DNA of 64,000 nt from Pseudomonadota bacterium (GCA_023404095.1 JAEYDD010000041.1:186001-250000), one strand, 5' to 3'; positions 23,861-32,844 are shown, counted from the stretch's first letter. The notes: generated by a model from the letters alone, not told the origin. Numbers and translations are program-made.

Positions 23861-24832
23861 ATGCCACAACTTTCACGTCGTGCCTTTGCCAGCGCTCTTC
23901 CTCTCGGTCTTCTGGGCGGAGGACTGATCGGTGGCGTACCGGCCGTTGCCGCGGCGCAGAACACCACCAAGACGCCTTTAAGCGTTACGCCACTGGCGCA
24001 GATCCGCATCGGTCGCTTTACGGTGACAGCACTGACAGACGGCTATGCCGATATGCCCTACGACTTTTTCCCGGGACGCAGCCCGGCAGAGGTCGAACAG
24101 GCAGCAGTTGCCCAGCACACCGCCCGGCAGAGTGGGGTGCGGTTCCTCTTCAATCAGTATCTCATCGATGATGGCGAACGCCGCATCCTGATCGATGCCG
24201 GTGCAGCGGGCTCGATCGGGCAGACCGGAAAACTGCCGCAGGCACTTTCCGCGCTCGGGCTGCAGCTTGACCAGATCGACGCGGTGATCGTGACGCACAT
24301 GCATCAGGACCACATGGGCGGTCTGATCGCCGGCGGCAAGAACAATTACCCCAAGGCAGAGCTCTATATCGATCGTCGCGACGTCAAGCATTGGACTGAC
24401 CCGGCCAAGCGCAGCGGCGCGCCCGATTATCTGCAGACGAGCTTCCAGATGGCGGACGAGGTCGTGCGCCTTTACCCGAGACTGCAGGCGATGGACGGAG
24501 AGCGTGAAATCGTGCGCGGTGTCTCGATCGTCGACCTGACCGGTCATACACCCGGCCATATCGGCGTGCGGGTTGAAGATGAAGGCAAGAGCCTCATCAT
24601 GGTGTCGGACATGATCTTTCCAGTTGTGCATCCGGGAGCAACCGATGTGTTCTTCCTGTTCGAGCAGGACCGAGCAGCGGCCAAGGCGATGCGCGACCGC
24701 TTTTTCCCTCTCGCAGCCTCGGAAGGCGCGCTGATTGCCGCCACGCACATGCCCTTTCCGGGACTCGGCCGCGTCGTTGCCGACCGGGGCCAAATGCGCT
24801 GGGCTGTTGCAGACTGGGCCTTGCAGGATTGA
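23861..24832 (+). CDS. Metallo-beta-lactamase-fold hydrolase, exported
   Basis: 323 residues from the ATG at 23861 (ribosome-binding site AGGATCAGGAG). The N-terminus has a Tat-like twin Arg (SRRAFASALPLGLLGGG) and a cleavage-like AAAQN. The zinc-binding motif THMHQDHMGG (HxHxDH), the LTGHTPGHIGV His and DMIF Asp are present. The family includes lactonases and related hydrolases; the substrate is unknown. It is divergent from the LysR gene and followed by the flavin-binding gene. Confidence 0.9.
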   Translation: MPQLSRRAFASALPLGLLGGGLIGGVPAVAAAQNTTKTPLSVTPLAQIRIGRFTVTALTDGYADMPYDFFPGRSPAEVEQAAVAQHTARQSGVRFLFNQYLIDDGERRILIDAGAAGSIGQTGKLPQALSALGLQLDQIDAVIVTHMHQDHMGGLIAGGKNNYPKAELYIDRRDVKHWTDPAKRSGAPDYLQTSFQMADEVVRLYPRLQAMDGEREIVRGVSIVDLTGHTPGHIGVRVEDEGKSLIMVSDMIFPVVHPGATDVFFLFEQDRAAAKAMRDRFFPLAASEGALIAATHMPFPGLGRVVADRGQMRWAVADWALQD

Positions 24833-24867
24833 GGTCGGCTCCGGCCGCCTGGAAAGGATCGAAGGCA

Positions 24868-25434
24868 ATGAGCAGATATCTGAATATCGCCACGACGCCC
24901 TCCGTGGTGGCCGCGCAGGAGCATTATGGCAGCGCGGAGCAATGGGCGCGGATCGGCGCGCGCGGTGGCTCAGATGAGACCGCGCAGACCCAGCGCCTCG
25001 GTCCGGCAGAAACCGCCTTTATCCAGGGGCGCGACGGCTTTTATCTCGCCAGCGTTTCGGAAACCGGCTGGCCTTACGTCCAGTACCGTGGCGGGCCCGC
25101 AGGCTTTCTCACCATCGTCGATTCGTCGATGCTGGGCTTCGCGGATTTTCGCGGTAATAGGCAATACATCACGACAGGCAATGTGCGCGCCAATGATCGC
25201 GTCTCACTGTTTCTGATGGACTATGTTCACCGGCGGCGCCTGAAAATCTATGGTCACATGCAGGTCATCGATGCGCAGGACGACGCTGAGCTGGCGAAGC
25301 GGCTGACGGTACCTGGCTATCCCGCACGGGTGGAGCGCCTCGTTCTCATCGCGGTGGAGGCGTTCGACTGGAACTGCCCACAGCACATAACGCCGCGCTT
25401 CACGCTGGCTGAACTGGAGCATCTTCGTACTTGA
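24868..25434 (+). CDS. Pyridoxamine-5'-phosphate-oxidase-like flavin-binding protein
   Basis: 188 residues from the ATG at 24868. Split-barrel fold: RDGFYLASVSETGWPYVQYR, GFLTIVDSSMLGFADFRGNR, then VSLFLMDYVHRRRLKIYGHM and the ending FDWNCPQHITPRF. This is the usual layout of general-stress FMN-binding proteins of the PNPOx family. It lies 35 bases after the metallo-hydrolase gene, probably the same transcript. Confidence 0.88.
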   Translation: MSRYLNIATTPSVVAAQEHYGSAEQWARIGARGGSDETAQTQRLGPAETAFIQGRDGFYLASVSETGWPYVQYRGGPAGFLTIVDSSMLGFADFRGNRQYITTGNVRANDRVSLFLMDYVHRRRLKIYGHMQVIDAQDDAELAKRLTVPGYPARVERLVLIAVEAFDWNCPQHITPRFTLAELEHLRT

Positions 25435-25543
25435 CCCATGTAACCCTGTTAGATTTGGCGATGGCGTTGAGATCATGAAAAGCTGCACGTCCTTTGACCC
25501 CGGATCTTGCGGTAGAGTTCGGCCCACTTTGAAGGTCCGAACG

Positions 25544-25606
25544 ATGAAGCGATCGAAGTTCACGGCAGAGCTTGCCGCGATCAGGGCATTTTCAATGCCT
25601 GGATAG
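25544..25606 (+). pseudogene. Possible 5' remnant of an IS3-type transposase orfA
   Basis: A short frame starts MKRSKFTAE, much like the MKRSKFTEEQ opening of IS3/IS407 OrfA proteins, then diverges and stops after 20 codons. No inverted repeats or further transposase sequence were found. Very weak evidence. Confidence 0.25.
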
Positions 25607-25622
25607 CCAAGTCTCTCCCGGC

Positions 25623-26384
25623 TCAACCCAGATAATGGATGTGCGGACGGCCGTGATGCATCGACCTTTCCACCCGCGCCTCCACGGAGAAGACGTCACG
25701 CAGCAGCGCTTCCGTCAGCACCTCCTCGGGGGTGCCGGCGGCGGCGACGCGCCCGTTCTGCAGCACGATCAGGTGATCGCAGAACATCGCCGCATGGTTG
25801 AGGTCGTGGAGTGCGACGACGCTGGTGACCGGCAGGCCGGCGACGAGGCGCAGCAGGCCGATCTGGTGCTGGATGTCGAGATGGTTGGTCGGCTCGTCAA
25901 GAATGAGTTCGCGGGGCGATTGCGCCAGCGCGCGGGCAATGTGGACGCGCTGCTTCTCGCCGCCCGACAGGCTCTGCCAGAAGTCGTTGCGCTTCTCGCC
26001 CATCCCTGCCCGTTCGAGCGCCTCCTCCACCGCCACCTCGTCGGTCTCCGACCATCCGGAGAACATCGACCGGTGCGGGAAACGGCCGAGCTTGACAACG
26101 TCGATCACGCGCAGGTTGACATTGGTCGTGGCATGCTGCTCGACGAATGCGACGCGCTTTGCCAGCGCTCGGCGTCCCACTCCACCTATGTCCCGGCCGT
26201 CGAGCGTGATGCGGCCGGCGGACGGCGTCTTAAGCCCCCCGAGCAAGCGCAGGAGCGACGTCTTGCCGGAGCCGTTGGGGCCAAGCAGGCCGAGCAACCG
26301 CCCGGGCTCAGCCCGCAGCGACACATCGTCGAGCACGGTGCGCTTGCCGATCTTCCAGACGAGATTTTCAGCCGTGATGCTCAT
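25623..26384 (-). CDS. ABC transporter ATP-binding protein (FecE/BtuD class)
   Basis: 253 residues from the ATG at 26384, which overlaps the permease stop (ATGA). Walker A GPNGSGKTSLL, signature LSGGEKQRVHIARAL, Walker B RELILDEPTNHLD and switch His VVALHDLNHAAMF are all intact. It energises uptake by the FecCD-type permease encoded just upstream. The NHLDIQ extension after Walker B is usual for siderophore, haem and cobalamin importers. Confidence 0.94.
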   Translation of the reverse strand: MSITAENLVWKIGKRTVLDDVSLRAEPGRLLGLLGPNGSGKTSLLRLLGGLKTPSAGRITLDGRDIGGVGRRALAKRVAFVEQHATTNVNLRVIDVVKLGRFPHRSMFSGWSETDEVAVEEALERAGMGEKRNDFWQSLSGGEKQRVHIARALAQSPRELILDEPTNHLDIQHQIGLLRLVAGLPVTSVVALHDLNHAAMFCDHLIVLQNGRVAAAGTPEEVLTEALLRDVFSVEARVERSMHHGRPHIHYLG

Positions 26385-27421
26385 GACGCGCGCTGGAACC
26401 GATATAGGACGAAGGAGAAGAAGGGCACGCCGACCAGCGCCGTCACCACGCCGATCGGCAGCACCTGTTGCGGGATCAGGATACGCGAGGCGATGTCGGC
26501 GAGCACCATGAAGATCGCACCCGCAATGGCGCACGCAGGCAGGAGCCGGATATGAAGCGGACCGACGAGGAAACGCGCCGCATGCGGCACGACGAGGCCG
26601 ACAAAGCCGATCGTGCCGACCATACTGACGATCGTCGCCGTCATCACCGCCGTCAGTGCAAAAAGCGCGATGCGGGCGCGGGCGACGTTGACGCCGAGCG
26701 AGGCGGCGGCCTCGTCGCCGAAGGCGAAGGCGTCGAGGACGCGGGCATAGAGCAGGCAGGGGATGAGACAGAGGCCGACCACGGTGGCGACCAGCATGAA
26801 TTCCGGCCAGCGAACACCGCCGAAACTGCCGAGCAGCCAGAACATCACGTCGCGCGCCTGCTGGGCATTGCCGGAGGTGGTGACGACGTAAGAGGTGGCG
26901 GCGTTGAATAGCTGCGAGGCGGCAACGCCGGCAAGGATGGTTCGGTCGGCACCGCCGCGTGTGCCATTCGAGAGCAGCGCCACGAAGAAGAAGGCGGCAA
27001 AGGCTCCGGCAAAGGCTCCGGCCGAGAGCGAGACGGCACCGGCGCCGAGGCCGAGAATGACGATCGCCACCGCACCGGTCGAGGCGCCGGCGGATATGCC
27101 GAGCACGTAGGGCTCGGCGAGCGGGTTGCGCAGGAGCGCCTGCATGATGGCGCCCGACAGCGCCAGCCCCGCGCCGCAGAAGGCCGCTACCAGCGCACGG
27201 CTGAGGCGGTAGTCCCAGATCACCGTCTCGTGGATCGGATTGAGCTCGACCGCGGTCCAGCCCAGCCGGTTGGTGACGGCGGAAACGGTCGTTGACAGCG
27301 GTATCGGCAGGTCGCCGATCCCGACGCTGATCGCAATCACGAGCCCGATCGCACTGCCGGAGAAAGCCAGCAGCGCAAGCAGGGCGCCGAGCGCGCGGGC
27401 GGTCCGAATTGCCTGCGTCAC
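26381..27421 (-). CDS. FecCD-family ABC permease
   Basis: 346 residues from a GTG at 27421 that overlaps the binding-protein stop. Nine or more hydrophobic helices are visible. Family motifs are present: DYRLSRALVAAFCGAGLALS, then MQALLRNPLAEPYVLGISAG and TIGFVGLVVPHAARFLVGP. It forms the inner-membrane channel for an iron-siderophore, haem or cobalamin type substrate. Coupled at both ends to its partner genes. Confidence 0.94.
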   Translation of the reverse strand: MTQAIRTARALGALLALLAFSGSAIGLVIAISVGIGDLPIPLSTTVSAVTNRLGWTAVELNPIHETVIWDYRLSRALVAAFCGAGLALSGAIMQALLRNPLAEPYVLGISAGASTGAVAIVILGLGAGAVSLSAGAFAGAFAAFFFVALLSNGTRGGADRTILAGVAASQLFNAATSYVVTTSGNAQQARDVMFWLLGSFGGVRWPEFMLVATVVGLCLIPCLLYARVLDAFAFGDEAAASLGVNVARARIALFALTAVMTATIVSMVGTIGFVGLVVPHAARFLVGPLHIRLLPACAIAGAIFMVLADIASRILIPQQVLPIGVVTALVGVPFFSFVLYRFQRAS

Positions 27422-28443
27422 TTCGAGAGACCGAGCGCCTTCAGCTGCTCTGCCACCTGCTCTGCACCGTAGATGGTGCGGATGGTCGGGTTCATCGCCT
27501 GGCCGTCCATGACGACGATCGCCTTGTTCTTCACCGCCGGCATCTGGCTCACGGCCGGATCGCCGTTGAGAAAGGCGATCTTGGCTTCCGGTTTGTCGAG
27601 TTCCCAGCGATTGCGGTCCAGGCTCGCGACGACGATGACGTCTGGATTGGCGGCGATGATGCTCTCCCAGCCGAGCGTTGGCCATTCGGCCTCCGCATCG
27701 ATGGCGACCACGCCCCCCAGCACGTCGGCGATGAAACCGGAGGCGCCGTTCTTGCCGCCGAGATAGGCGTCGGCCGAAGGTGCGGGGCTTGAGAACCAGA
27801 AGACGTAAGAGAGCTTCTTGCCGTCGGCTGCGACGCTTGCCCGCAATGCCGCCTCGCGCTGTTTCAGGTCCTTGATCAGCGCCTGGCCGCGATCGGCCAC
27901 GTCGAAGATCTGCGACAGCTCGTCGATCTCCTTGTAGAGGAGGTCCATGTTCCACAGTTTGTCACGGCTGCCGTACTGGTCCTGCACCTTGTCGGTGCTG
28001 AGGCAGGTGCTGGGCGACAGATAGGTCGGAACATCGACCTTCTGGAAGTCCTCGCGCTTGGCCACCTTGCTGGTCGGCCCGATCAGGCTTGGCAGGGCGG
28101 CGGCGACAAAGTCGGGGTTCTCTGCCAACAGTGACTCGAAGGTCGGAAACTCCACGGTCAGCAACTTTACCTTGGCATTCGCCTCTTCCATCTGCGGCAT
28201 GACCTTGCTCGGCCAGAAGGCGGTCCCGACCATCTTGTCTTCAAGCCCGAGCATCAGCAGGATTTCGGCACTGTTCTGGCCAAGACCGATCGCCCGCTCC
28301 GGGGCGTGTTCGAAGGTGACTTGCGCGCCGCAGTTTTCAAGCGTCAGCGGATACCGGGTGGCGGCTGCAGACGCGGAGGTTGCGGCAAGAGCGGCGACGG
28401 AGGCAAAGACCGAGGCAGCGAGAAGAGATTTGAAAAGGTTCAC
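27418..28443 (-). CDS. Periplasmic substrate-binding protein (FepB/BtuF class)
   Basis: 341 residues from a GTG at 28443. The signal peptide NLFKSLLAASVFASVAALAA ends near SASAAA. A TroA/BtuF-like fold follows (ERAIGLGQNSAEILLMLGLE; LGWESIIAANPDVIVVASLD). It would capture the substrate for the downstream permease and ATPase. The substrate cannot be fixed: neither a Fur/RirA/Irr box nor a cobalamin riboswitch was clear upstream. A sigma70-like TTGTTT-N16-TATAGG lies in the upstream DNA. Confidence 0.9.
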   Translation of the reverse strand: MNLFKSLLAASVFASVAALAATSASAAATRYPLTLENCGAQVTFEHAPERAIGLGQNSAEILLMLGLEDKMVGTAFWPSKVMPQMEEANAKVKLLTVEFPTFESLLAENPDFVAAALPSLIGPTSKVAKREDFQKVDVPTYLSPSTCLSTDKVQDQYGSRDKLWNMDLLYKEIDELSQIFDVADRGQALIKDLKQREAALRASVAADGKKLSYVFWFSSPAPSADAYLGGKNGASGFIADVLGGVVAIDAEAEWPTLGWESIIAANPDVIVVASLDRNRWELDKPEAKIAFLNGDPAVSQMPAVKNKAIVVMDGQAMNPTIRTIYGAEQVAEQLKALGLSK

Positions 28444-28774
28444 TGGGCGGATCCTGTCGTTGCGGTTGCCTGCCCTATAGCCTCGGCCACAGCAAAAACA
28501 AGACCTAATCAATCATATTTTCACACCCGGTTGCGCCACTACAACGCAATCCACCAGGATGACGTCCCAGAGACTGGTGTAGCAGCAATGCGGCCATCGG
28601 GAACCATCGTGCCTCGGTCCCGGCGAAACCATGACCCTCGATATGTGGAACGACTGATCCGGCGCGCGCCGATATCCGGGCAAGCGCACGACCTCTAGCC
28701 CTTGCGCAAACGCCGGCGAACGGGACCGAAGAGCGCGGCCGCCAGCTGCTGGAGCAGCCGGCCGCGCCCTGCCC
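28444..28774. other. Intergenic region, nothing firm seen
   Basis: About 330 bases between the binding-protein start and the DUF2934 stop. It must contain the promoter of the ABC operon. The short frames here are not convincing as genes. Confidence 0.5.
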
Positions 28775-29044
28775 CTAGGGCTGCTCGCGGGTGCCGGGCG
28801 CGGCCTCGCGCTGGTCCGCATCCTCCAGATCCGTCTTCACGAGATAGACGTCCGAATGCTCCCGCACCGCCTCACGCATGGCCGCAAGGTTGGGGATGTC
28901 GTCGCCTTCGATCTCGCCGTCGCCCTGATCAATCTCGCGCACGGCCTGGTCCCAATGCTCGAGTTGCTGACCCAAGGGCCGGCCGGCGCGCTCCCATATT
29001 TCGTAGGCTCGCTCGCGAATTCTGGTTTCACGATCTTTTTCCAT
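28775..29044 (-). CDS. DUF2934 protein, stress-induced type
   Basis: 89 residues from the ATG at 29044 (GGAGGA ribosome-binding site). The DUF2934 signature IRERAYEIWERAGRPLGQQL opens the protein, followed by an acidic helical part. DUF2934 proteins are common small rhizobial proteins, often in the general stress regulon. A GGAAC-N16-CGTT promoter lies 26 bases upstream. Molecular role unknown. Confidence 0.9.
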   Translation of the reverse strand: MEKDRETRIRERAYEIWERAGRPLGQQLEHWDQAVREIDQGDGEIEGDDIPNLAAMREAVREHSDVYLVKTDLEDADQREAAPGTREQP

Positions 29045-29069
29045 CTTATGTCCTCCAGCGTGCACGATG

Positions 29070-29094
29070 AACGGCATGGCCCGGCAGATGTTCC
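29070..29094 (-). promoter_or_regulatory. EcfG-type promoter for the DUF2934 gene
   Basis: On the minus strand GGAAC (29094-29090), 16 bases, then CGTT (29073-29070), 25 bases before the ATG. Confidence 0.82.
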
Positions 29095-29245
29095 CTCAGG
29101 ATGTTTTGGGAAGCCCTGCACGGCTTCAACCTAGTCGAAAAGCACGGCCTGTTCCTGTCAATTTCATCTGCCGCATGCGTGTTGATTTGAATGCGCGGCC
29201 TCACCCTGCGCGTGAGGCTCGCCGTTCCAGGAATGCTCTCATCAG

Positions 29246-29271
29246 GGAACCCTTCCAGGCCGCCCCGCGTT
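29246..29271 (+). promoter_or_regulatory. EcfG-type promoter for the small secreted protein gene
   Basis: GGAAC at 29246-29250, 17 bases, CGTT at 29268-29271, 31 bases before the ATG at 29303. It diverges from the DUF2934 promoter. Confidence 0.82.
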
Positions 29272-29302
29272 TGCTTCCAACACGACAAGAGGAGTAACCC
29301 CG

Positions 29303-29557
29303 ATGAAAAGAGTTGTCATTGCCTGTGTTTCCACCCTCGCCGTCATCGGCCTTGCCGCCCCGGCCGCAGCCGATTCCACGACGATTGTGAAAAAGAGGAC
29401 GACCTATGAGACCGGCGAGACCGAGCCGACGATCGTGCTGACGCCGGACGGCCTGGCATTCGGCTCCATTGCCGAGACTGAGCGTTGCACGACCAAGACC
29501 GTGAAGAAGGAGACCGACGACGGTCAGGTCACCAAGACGACGAAGCGCTGCCGCTAA
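29303..29557 (+). CDS. Small exported protein, EcfG-promoter gene
   Basis: 84 residues. Signal peptide KRVVIACVSTLAVIGLAAPA ends near AAADS. The mature part is about 60 residues, charged and Thr-rich, with two Cys (ERCTTKTVKKE, TKRCR) that could form a disulfide. The ribosome-binding site AGAGGAG is good. A general-stress promoter precedes it, so an envelope stress role is likely. No family is recognised. Confidence 0.82.
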   Translation: MKRVVIACVSTLAVIGLAAPAAADSTTIVKKRTTYETGETEPTIVLTPDGLAFGSIAETERCTTKTVKKETDDGQVTKTTKRCR

Positions 29558-29603
29558 TCCATGAGGCGGCCCGCCCCGGGCGGCATGCAGGTCGCAACAG
29601 TGA

Positions 29604-29617
29604 TACCGCGCGCGGTA
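29604..29617. other. Perfect palindrome TACCGCGCGCGGTA
   Basis: A 14-base perfect palindrome between two small genes. It could be a regulator site or part of an RNA structure; nothing else supports a role. Confidence 0.35.
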
Positions 29618-29734
29618 ACTTGACTTGCGATTGATACCTGTCACCCTGCAACCGGATCATTAGGAGGATCGATCCCGCGGCGCCGGCAGAAATTGGCGGC
29701 GCCCGTCTTTATGTCATGGGAGGTATGACGGGGA

Positions 29735-29860
29735 ATGTCATGGAAATTAGCGACTGTCGGCGTATTTGTGTTCTTGGTACTTGCCATCTTTTACGGCGGC
29801 TCTCAGTTCTGGCCCGCTAGCGCCACGAGCGGGACGACGGCAGTAACCACGGCTGGATAG
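29735..29860 (+). CDS. 41-residue single-span membrane peptide
   Basis: SWKLATVGVFVFLVLAIFYG forms one membrane helix, followed by a short Ser/Thr/Ala tail outside or in the periplasm. A GGAGG lies 12 bases upstream and GGGGA closer. No family is known. It stands alone between the exported protein gene and PhzF; no EcfG promoter is visible. Confidence 0.5.
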   Translation: MSWKLATVGVFVFLVLAIFYGGSQFWPASATSGTTAVTTAG

Positions 29861-30017
29861 CATTCAGGCGTGCCAGTCATCACGCGCCAGCCATCAAACG
29901 GCCGGCAGACATCGGGCTCGCGATTGCGGGCCCGTTTTGTTTGGGCTTATTCCGGCCGCGGTGTTCGCTCACAGACGCAGGGGCAACGGCGGTCCCTGCC
30001 AATAAGATTTCGACCAA

Positions 30018-30932
30018 TTAGATTTCCAGCACTCCGGCGGCGACGCGCACCGCCTGGCCGCCGATGCGTGCACCCACGATGTGTCCGGCCGCGACGTCGA
30101 GATGAAGATGGATCATCGACGGTCGCTCCATCTCCACCCCCTGCTCGATCAGGATCGGATGATGGCCGTCGACCAGCTGGTCGAAGAGCTGGATGGCGCC
30201 GGACAGCGCCGCCACCGCGGATCCCGTGGCCGGATCCTCGCGTCCCATGTCGGAGGAGAACATGCGCGCGTGGAAGCGTGCCAGATGATTGACCGCGCCG
30301 CGACAGTACAGATAGGCGGAGGCGAGCCGTCCCTCGGCAAAGGGGACGCAGCGCTGCCATATCATCAGGTCGAACTCGGCGTCGGAGGCAGCAGCAAGAT
30401 CGTGCACCGGCACCATTACATAGGCGACACCCGCGCTCCACAAGGACGGTACGTGGTTTTCGAAGCCGATCTGGGTGACCTTGAGACCGAAGGCGTCGGC
30501 GATCGCCTGCCGATCCAGCGCCGCGTCCAGGCGAACGGACTTGCGCGGCAGGTCGAACTCGGCAAAGGGCGCGCCCTCCCTCGGCAGCTTCACAGCGCAG
30601 CGGACAGGCCCGATGTTCTCCTCCAGGACGCTGACCAGGTCGAGCGGACGTGTCCGTTCGCCATTGCCAGCCTCGGCAATCGCAATCGCGGTCCCGACGG
30701 TAGGATGTCCTGCAAAAGGCAACTCCTGCGCCGGCGTGAAGATGCGCAGGCGCGCAGCATGCGTGCTGACCTCCGCCTTGTGGACGAAAACGGTCTCCGA
30801 GAGGTTGAATTCCGTGGCAATCGCCTGCATTGCCGCATCGTCCAGCCCGTCGGCATCGAACACGACGGCGAGCGGATTGCCTGCGAGCTTGCGGTCGGTG
30901 AAAACGTCATAGACGGCGTATCGACGCGCCAC
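30018..30932 (-). CDS. PhzF-family isomerase/epimerase-like protein
   Basis: 304 residues, normal length. Both halves of the diaminopimelate-epimerase-like fold are present: VYDVFTDRKLAGNPLAVVFD, the catalytic Glu in FNLSETVFV, LPFAGHPTVGTA and the phosphate-loop motif REDPATGSAVAAL. PhzF relatives isomerise small metabolites; the substrate here is unknown. It is cytoplasmic and appears as a single gene. Confidence 0.92.
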   Translation of the reverse strand: MARRYAVYDVFTDRKLAGNPLAVVFDADGLDDAAMQAIATEFNLSETVFVHKAEVSTHAARLRIFTPAQELPFAGHPTVGTAIAIAEAGNGERTRPLDLVSVLEENIGPVRCAVKLPREGAPFAEFDLPRKSVRLDAALDRQAIADAFGLKVTQIGFENHVPSLWSAGVAYVMVPVHDLAAASDAEFDLMIWQRCVPFAEGRLASAYLYCRGAVNHLARFHARMFSSDMGREDPATGSAVAALSGAIQLFDQLVDGHHPILIEQGVEMERPSMIHLHLDVAAGHIVGARIGGQAVRVAAGVLEI

Positions 30933-30997
30933 GGCTCACTCCTTCGCGAGATATCTCGGCCAAACTGCACGAGCCCCCTGTGCCCGGCAAGCGCAAA

Positions 30998-31741
30998 TCA
31001 CGCCTGTCCCCGCTGGAAAAACCAGCGCAGGACCGGCGGCATGAAGGCGGCATAGGCATGGCGCGCCGGATCGCTGTCGCGGATGGCCACTGCGCCGTCG
31101 ATCTCCGGTTCGGTCTCCGTCTCCATGTGAGCGGCGATCGCAGCCAGCATTTCCTGCGCCGTCTGCGCGAAGCGGTAGACACGAAGGACGGTAACCACGC
31201 TGTCGACATGCAGGGCATGCAGCACCGGTTCGGCCAGCGCGGCCGAGAGGTCGAGTCCCGTTTCTTCGGCCACCTCCCGCGCCATGTTCGCCTCGACATC
31301 GCAGTAGCCGTTCTGGATGTCGTGCGCGTCCAGCGAACCGGCCGCGCAATAGACCTTGCCGGGATTGGCAGTGTGCCGCCCCATGCGGATCGCGACGACG
31401 GCCCCATCGGACGAGACGAGCAGCGGCAGGCCGAAGAGATGCAGACCACCTGCCCTCGGACGCCGCTTCCGCCACAGCAGGAAGGTCGAGAAGGAAACGA
31501 GATGAGCGGTTGCAAGGACGCCGGCATCGGAGATGTCGACCGCGCTCTGCAGGAGCATCTCGCCATCGTAGAGCGCCGGATTGGCGGCACTCTCCTCCCG
31601 CCAGTTCCGCTCGATGGCGTCCCGCTCGGCCAGGGAAAAAGGATGGGCGGCATCCGACACGCGGATTTCGACCCGGCGGACCGGGAACACCTGCCCCTCG
31701 GGTGGCCACGAGCGGGGCATCTTGTCGGCGTTCATGTCCAT
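30998..31741 (-). CDS. Nudix-like hydrolase with degenerate box
   Basis: 247 residues from the ATG at 31741, which overlaps the stop of the upstream nuclease gene (TGATG). A late Nudix-like motif ANMAREVAEETGLDLS follows PGKVYCAAGSLDAHD. The REVAEETGL half is canonical, but the first Glu of the box is not at the usual position, so activity is uncertain. The N-terminal 90 residues are typical of a group of rhizobial Nudix-like proteins. Coupled to an endonuclease/phosphatase-fold gene, suggesting joint nucleotide or nucleic-acid handling. Confidence 0.75.
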   Translation of the reverse strand: MDMNADKMPRSWPPEGQVFPVRRVEIRVSDAAHPFSLAERDAIERNWREESAANPALYDGEMLLQSAVDISDAGVLATAHLVSFSTFLLWRKRRPRAGGLHLFGLPLLVSSDGAVVAIRMGRHTANPGKVYCAAGSLDAHDIQNGYCDVEANMAREVAEETGLDLSAALAEPVLHALHVDSVVTVLRVYRFAQTAQEMLAAIAAHMETETEPEIDGAVAIRDSDPARHAYAAFMPPVLRWFFQRGQA

Positions 31742-32844
31742 CACACGTCCAGCGTCATGACCACGGGGCAATGATCGGAAGCCTTCGGGCGGTCCCAGCC
31801 GATGCGCGGATAGCGCTCGACCTCCTGCCCCGGCGGGAAGACGGTGCGGTAAGGCTGTCCGCCGCGGATGATCTCCGGCACGCGGGTGTGGTTGCGGCGG
31901 GCAAGGGCGGGCGACAGCAGGATGTAGTCGAGCTGGCACAGGTGCCGCTCCTCGGGTCCCATGCTGTGATAAAGCGTCCAGCGGTCGTCCTCGGGGCGCC
32001 GCATGACCGGATTTTCGACGAAGCCGTCCCTTGTGAGCACATCGAGGCAGCTCTGGTCCTCGAGCACCCTGCGGAACGTGTATCCGTTGCGCCGGTCCCC
32101 CTCCACCGCCAGCTTCTCTTGGTAGTCATTCAGGTCACCGCAAATCGCGAAGGACTTCTTTGCCAAGTCTCCGGCAGCGAACCGGTTCTCGATGATGCGG
32201 CGAACGGCACGAGCCTCCGCCATGCGCAGCGGCATCGTCGAGGAGCGTCCGTCCAACCCGTCGCGTCCCGGCCCCATCGACTTGAAATGCACGACGAAAA
32301 GCGTCAGCGGCCGGCCGCCGATCCGCAGGTCGAGTTCGAGGCAGTCGCGCTTGAACACCCGGTCGGCCGGACGAAGGGGCGCAAGTTGCGGCGCATAGAT
32401 GCCGAGGTCGTCATAGGTCACGGAGGCGTGACTGCGCACGTCGACGCACTCGATCTTCTGCCCGTCGCGGGTCGTTTCCCGCATCAGCACGGCCACGTCG
32501 ATGCCGCGCGTGTCGTTGCCCTCGATCAGATACCGCTGGCGATAGCCGTTGCCGACCATCTTGAACAGGTAGCCATATTCGAAGGCCTGCAGCGACTCCA
32601 TGTTGTCGACCTCCTGCAGGCAGAGGATGTCGGCATCGGCATCGGCGATCGCCAGCGCCGATTGCTGGCGCGCGTCGTCGGCAAGCCCGATCGTGCGCGC
32701 CTCCTCCAGACGCTGAAACTCCGCCTCGCTGCGGATGCTGAACAGCCGCAGCACCCGATCCTGCCGGGCCTGGTTGCGAAATCCGGTGAAATCGAAGCGG
32801 GAGAGCAGGTTTTCGACGTTGAAGGTGGCAAGACGCAGGGACAT
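31741..32844 (-). CDS. Endonuclease/exonuclease/phosphatase (EEP) family protein
   Basis: 367 residues from the ATG at 32844 (SLRLATFNVENLLSRFDF). The EEP active-site set is visible: Asn in ATFNVENL, Glu in ILCLQEVDNMESL, VHFKSMG, ICGDLNDYQ and the final KASDHCPVVM. Metal-dependent phosphodiesterase/nuclease chemistry is expected; no signal peptide, so cytoplasmic. It is followed by the coupled Nudix-like gene. Confidence 0.92.
   Translation of the reverse strand: MSLRLATFNVENLLSRFDFTGFRNQARQDRVLRLFSIRSEAEFQRLEEARTIGLADDARQQSALAIADADADILCLQEVDNMESLQAFEYGYLFKMVGNGYRQRYLIEGNDTRGIDVAVLMRETTRDGQKIECVDVRSHASVTYDDLGIYAPQLAPLRPADRVFKRDCLELDLRIGGRPLTLFVVHFKSMGPGRDGLDGRSSTMPLRMAEARAVRRIIENRFAAGDLAKKSFAICGDLNDYQEKLAVEGDRRNGYTFRRVLEDQSCLDVLTRDGFVENPVMRRPEDDRWTLYHSMGPEERHLCQLDYILLSPALARRNHTRVPEIIRGGQPYRTVFPPGQEVERYPRIGWDRPKASDHCPVVMTLDV

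Noticed and set aside
25435..25622. Insertion sequence
   Set aside because: Only an 8-9 residue similarity to IS3 OrfA starts; no inverted repeats, no target duplication and no further transposase sequence.
28444..28540. Possible iron-responsive (RirA/Irr) box upstream of the binding protein
   Set aside because: TGA-N9-TGA is present rather than TGA-N9-TCA, so the match is not good enough to name an iron regulator.
28513..28821. Minus-strand frame of 102 codons upstream of the ABC operon
   Set aside because: Arg/Pro/Ala-rich composition typical of a chance frame in GC-rich DNA, and it overlaps the DUF2934 gene in another frame.
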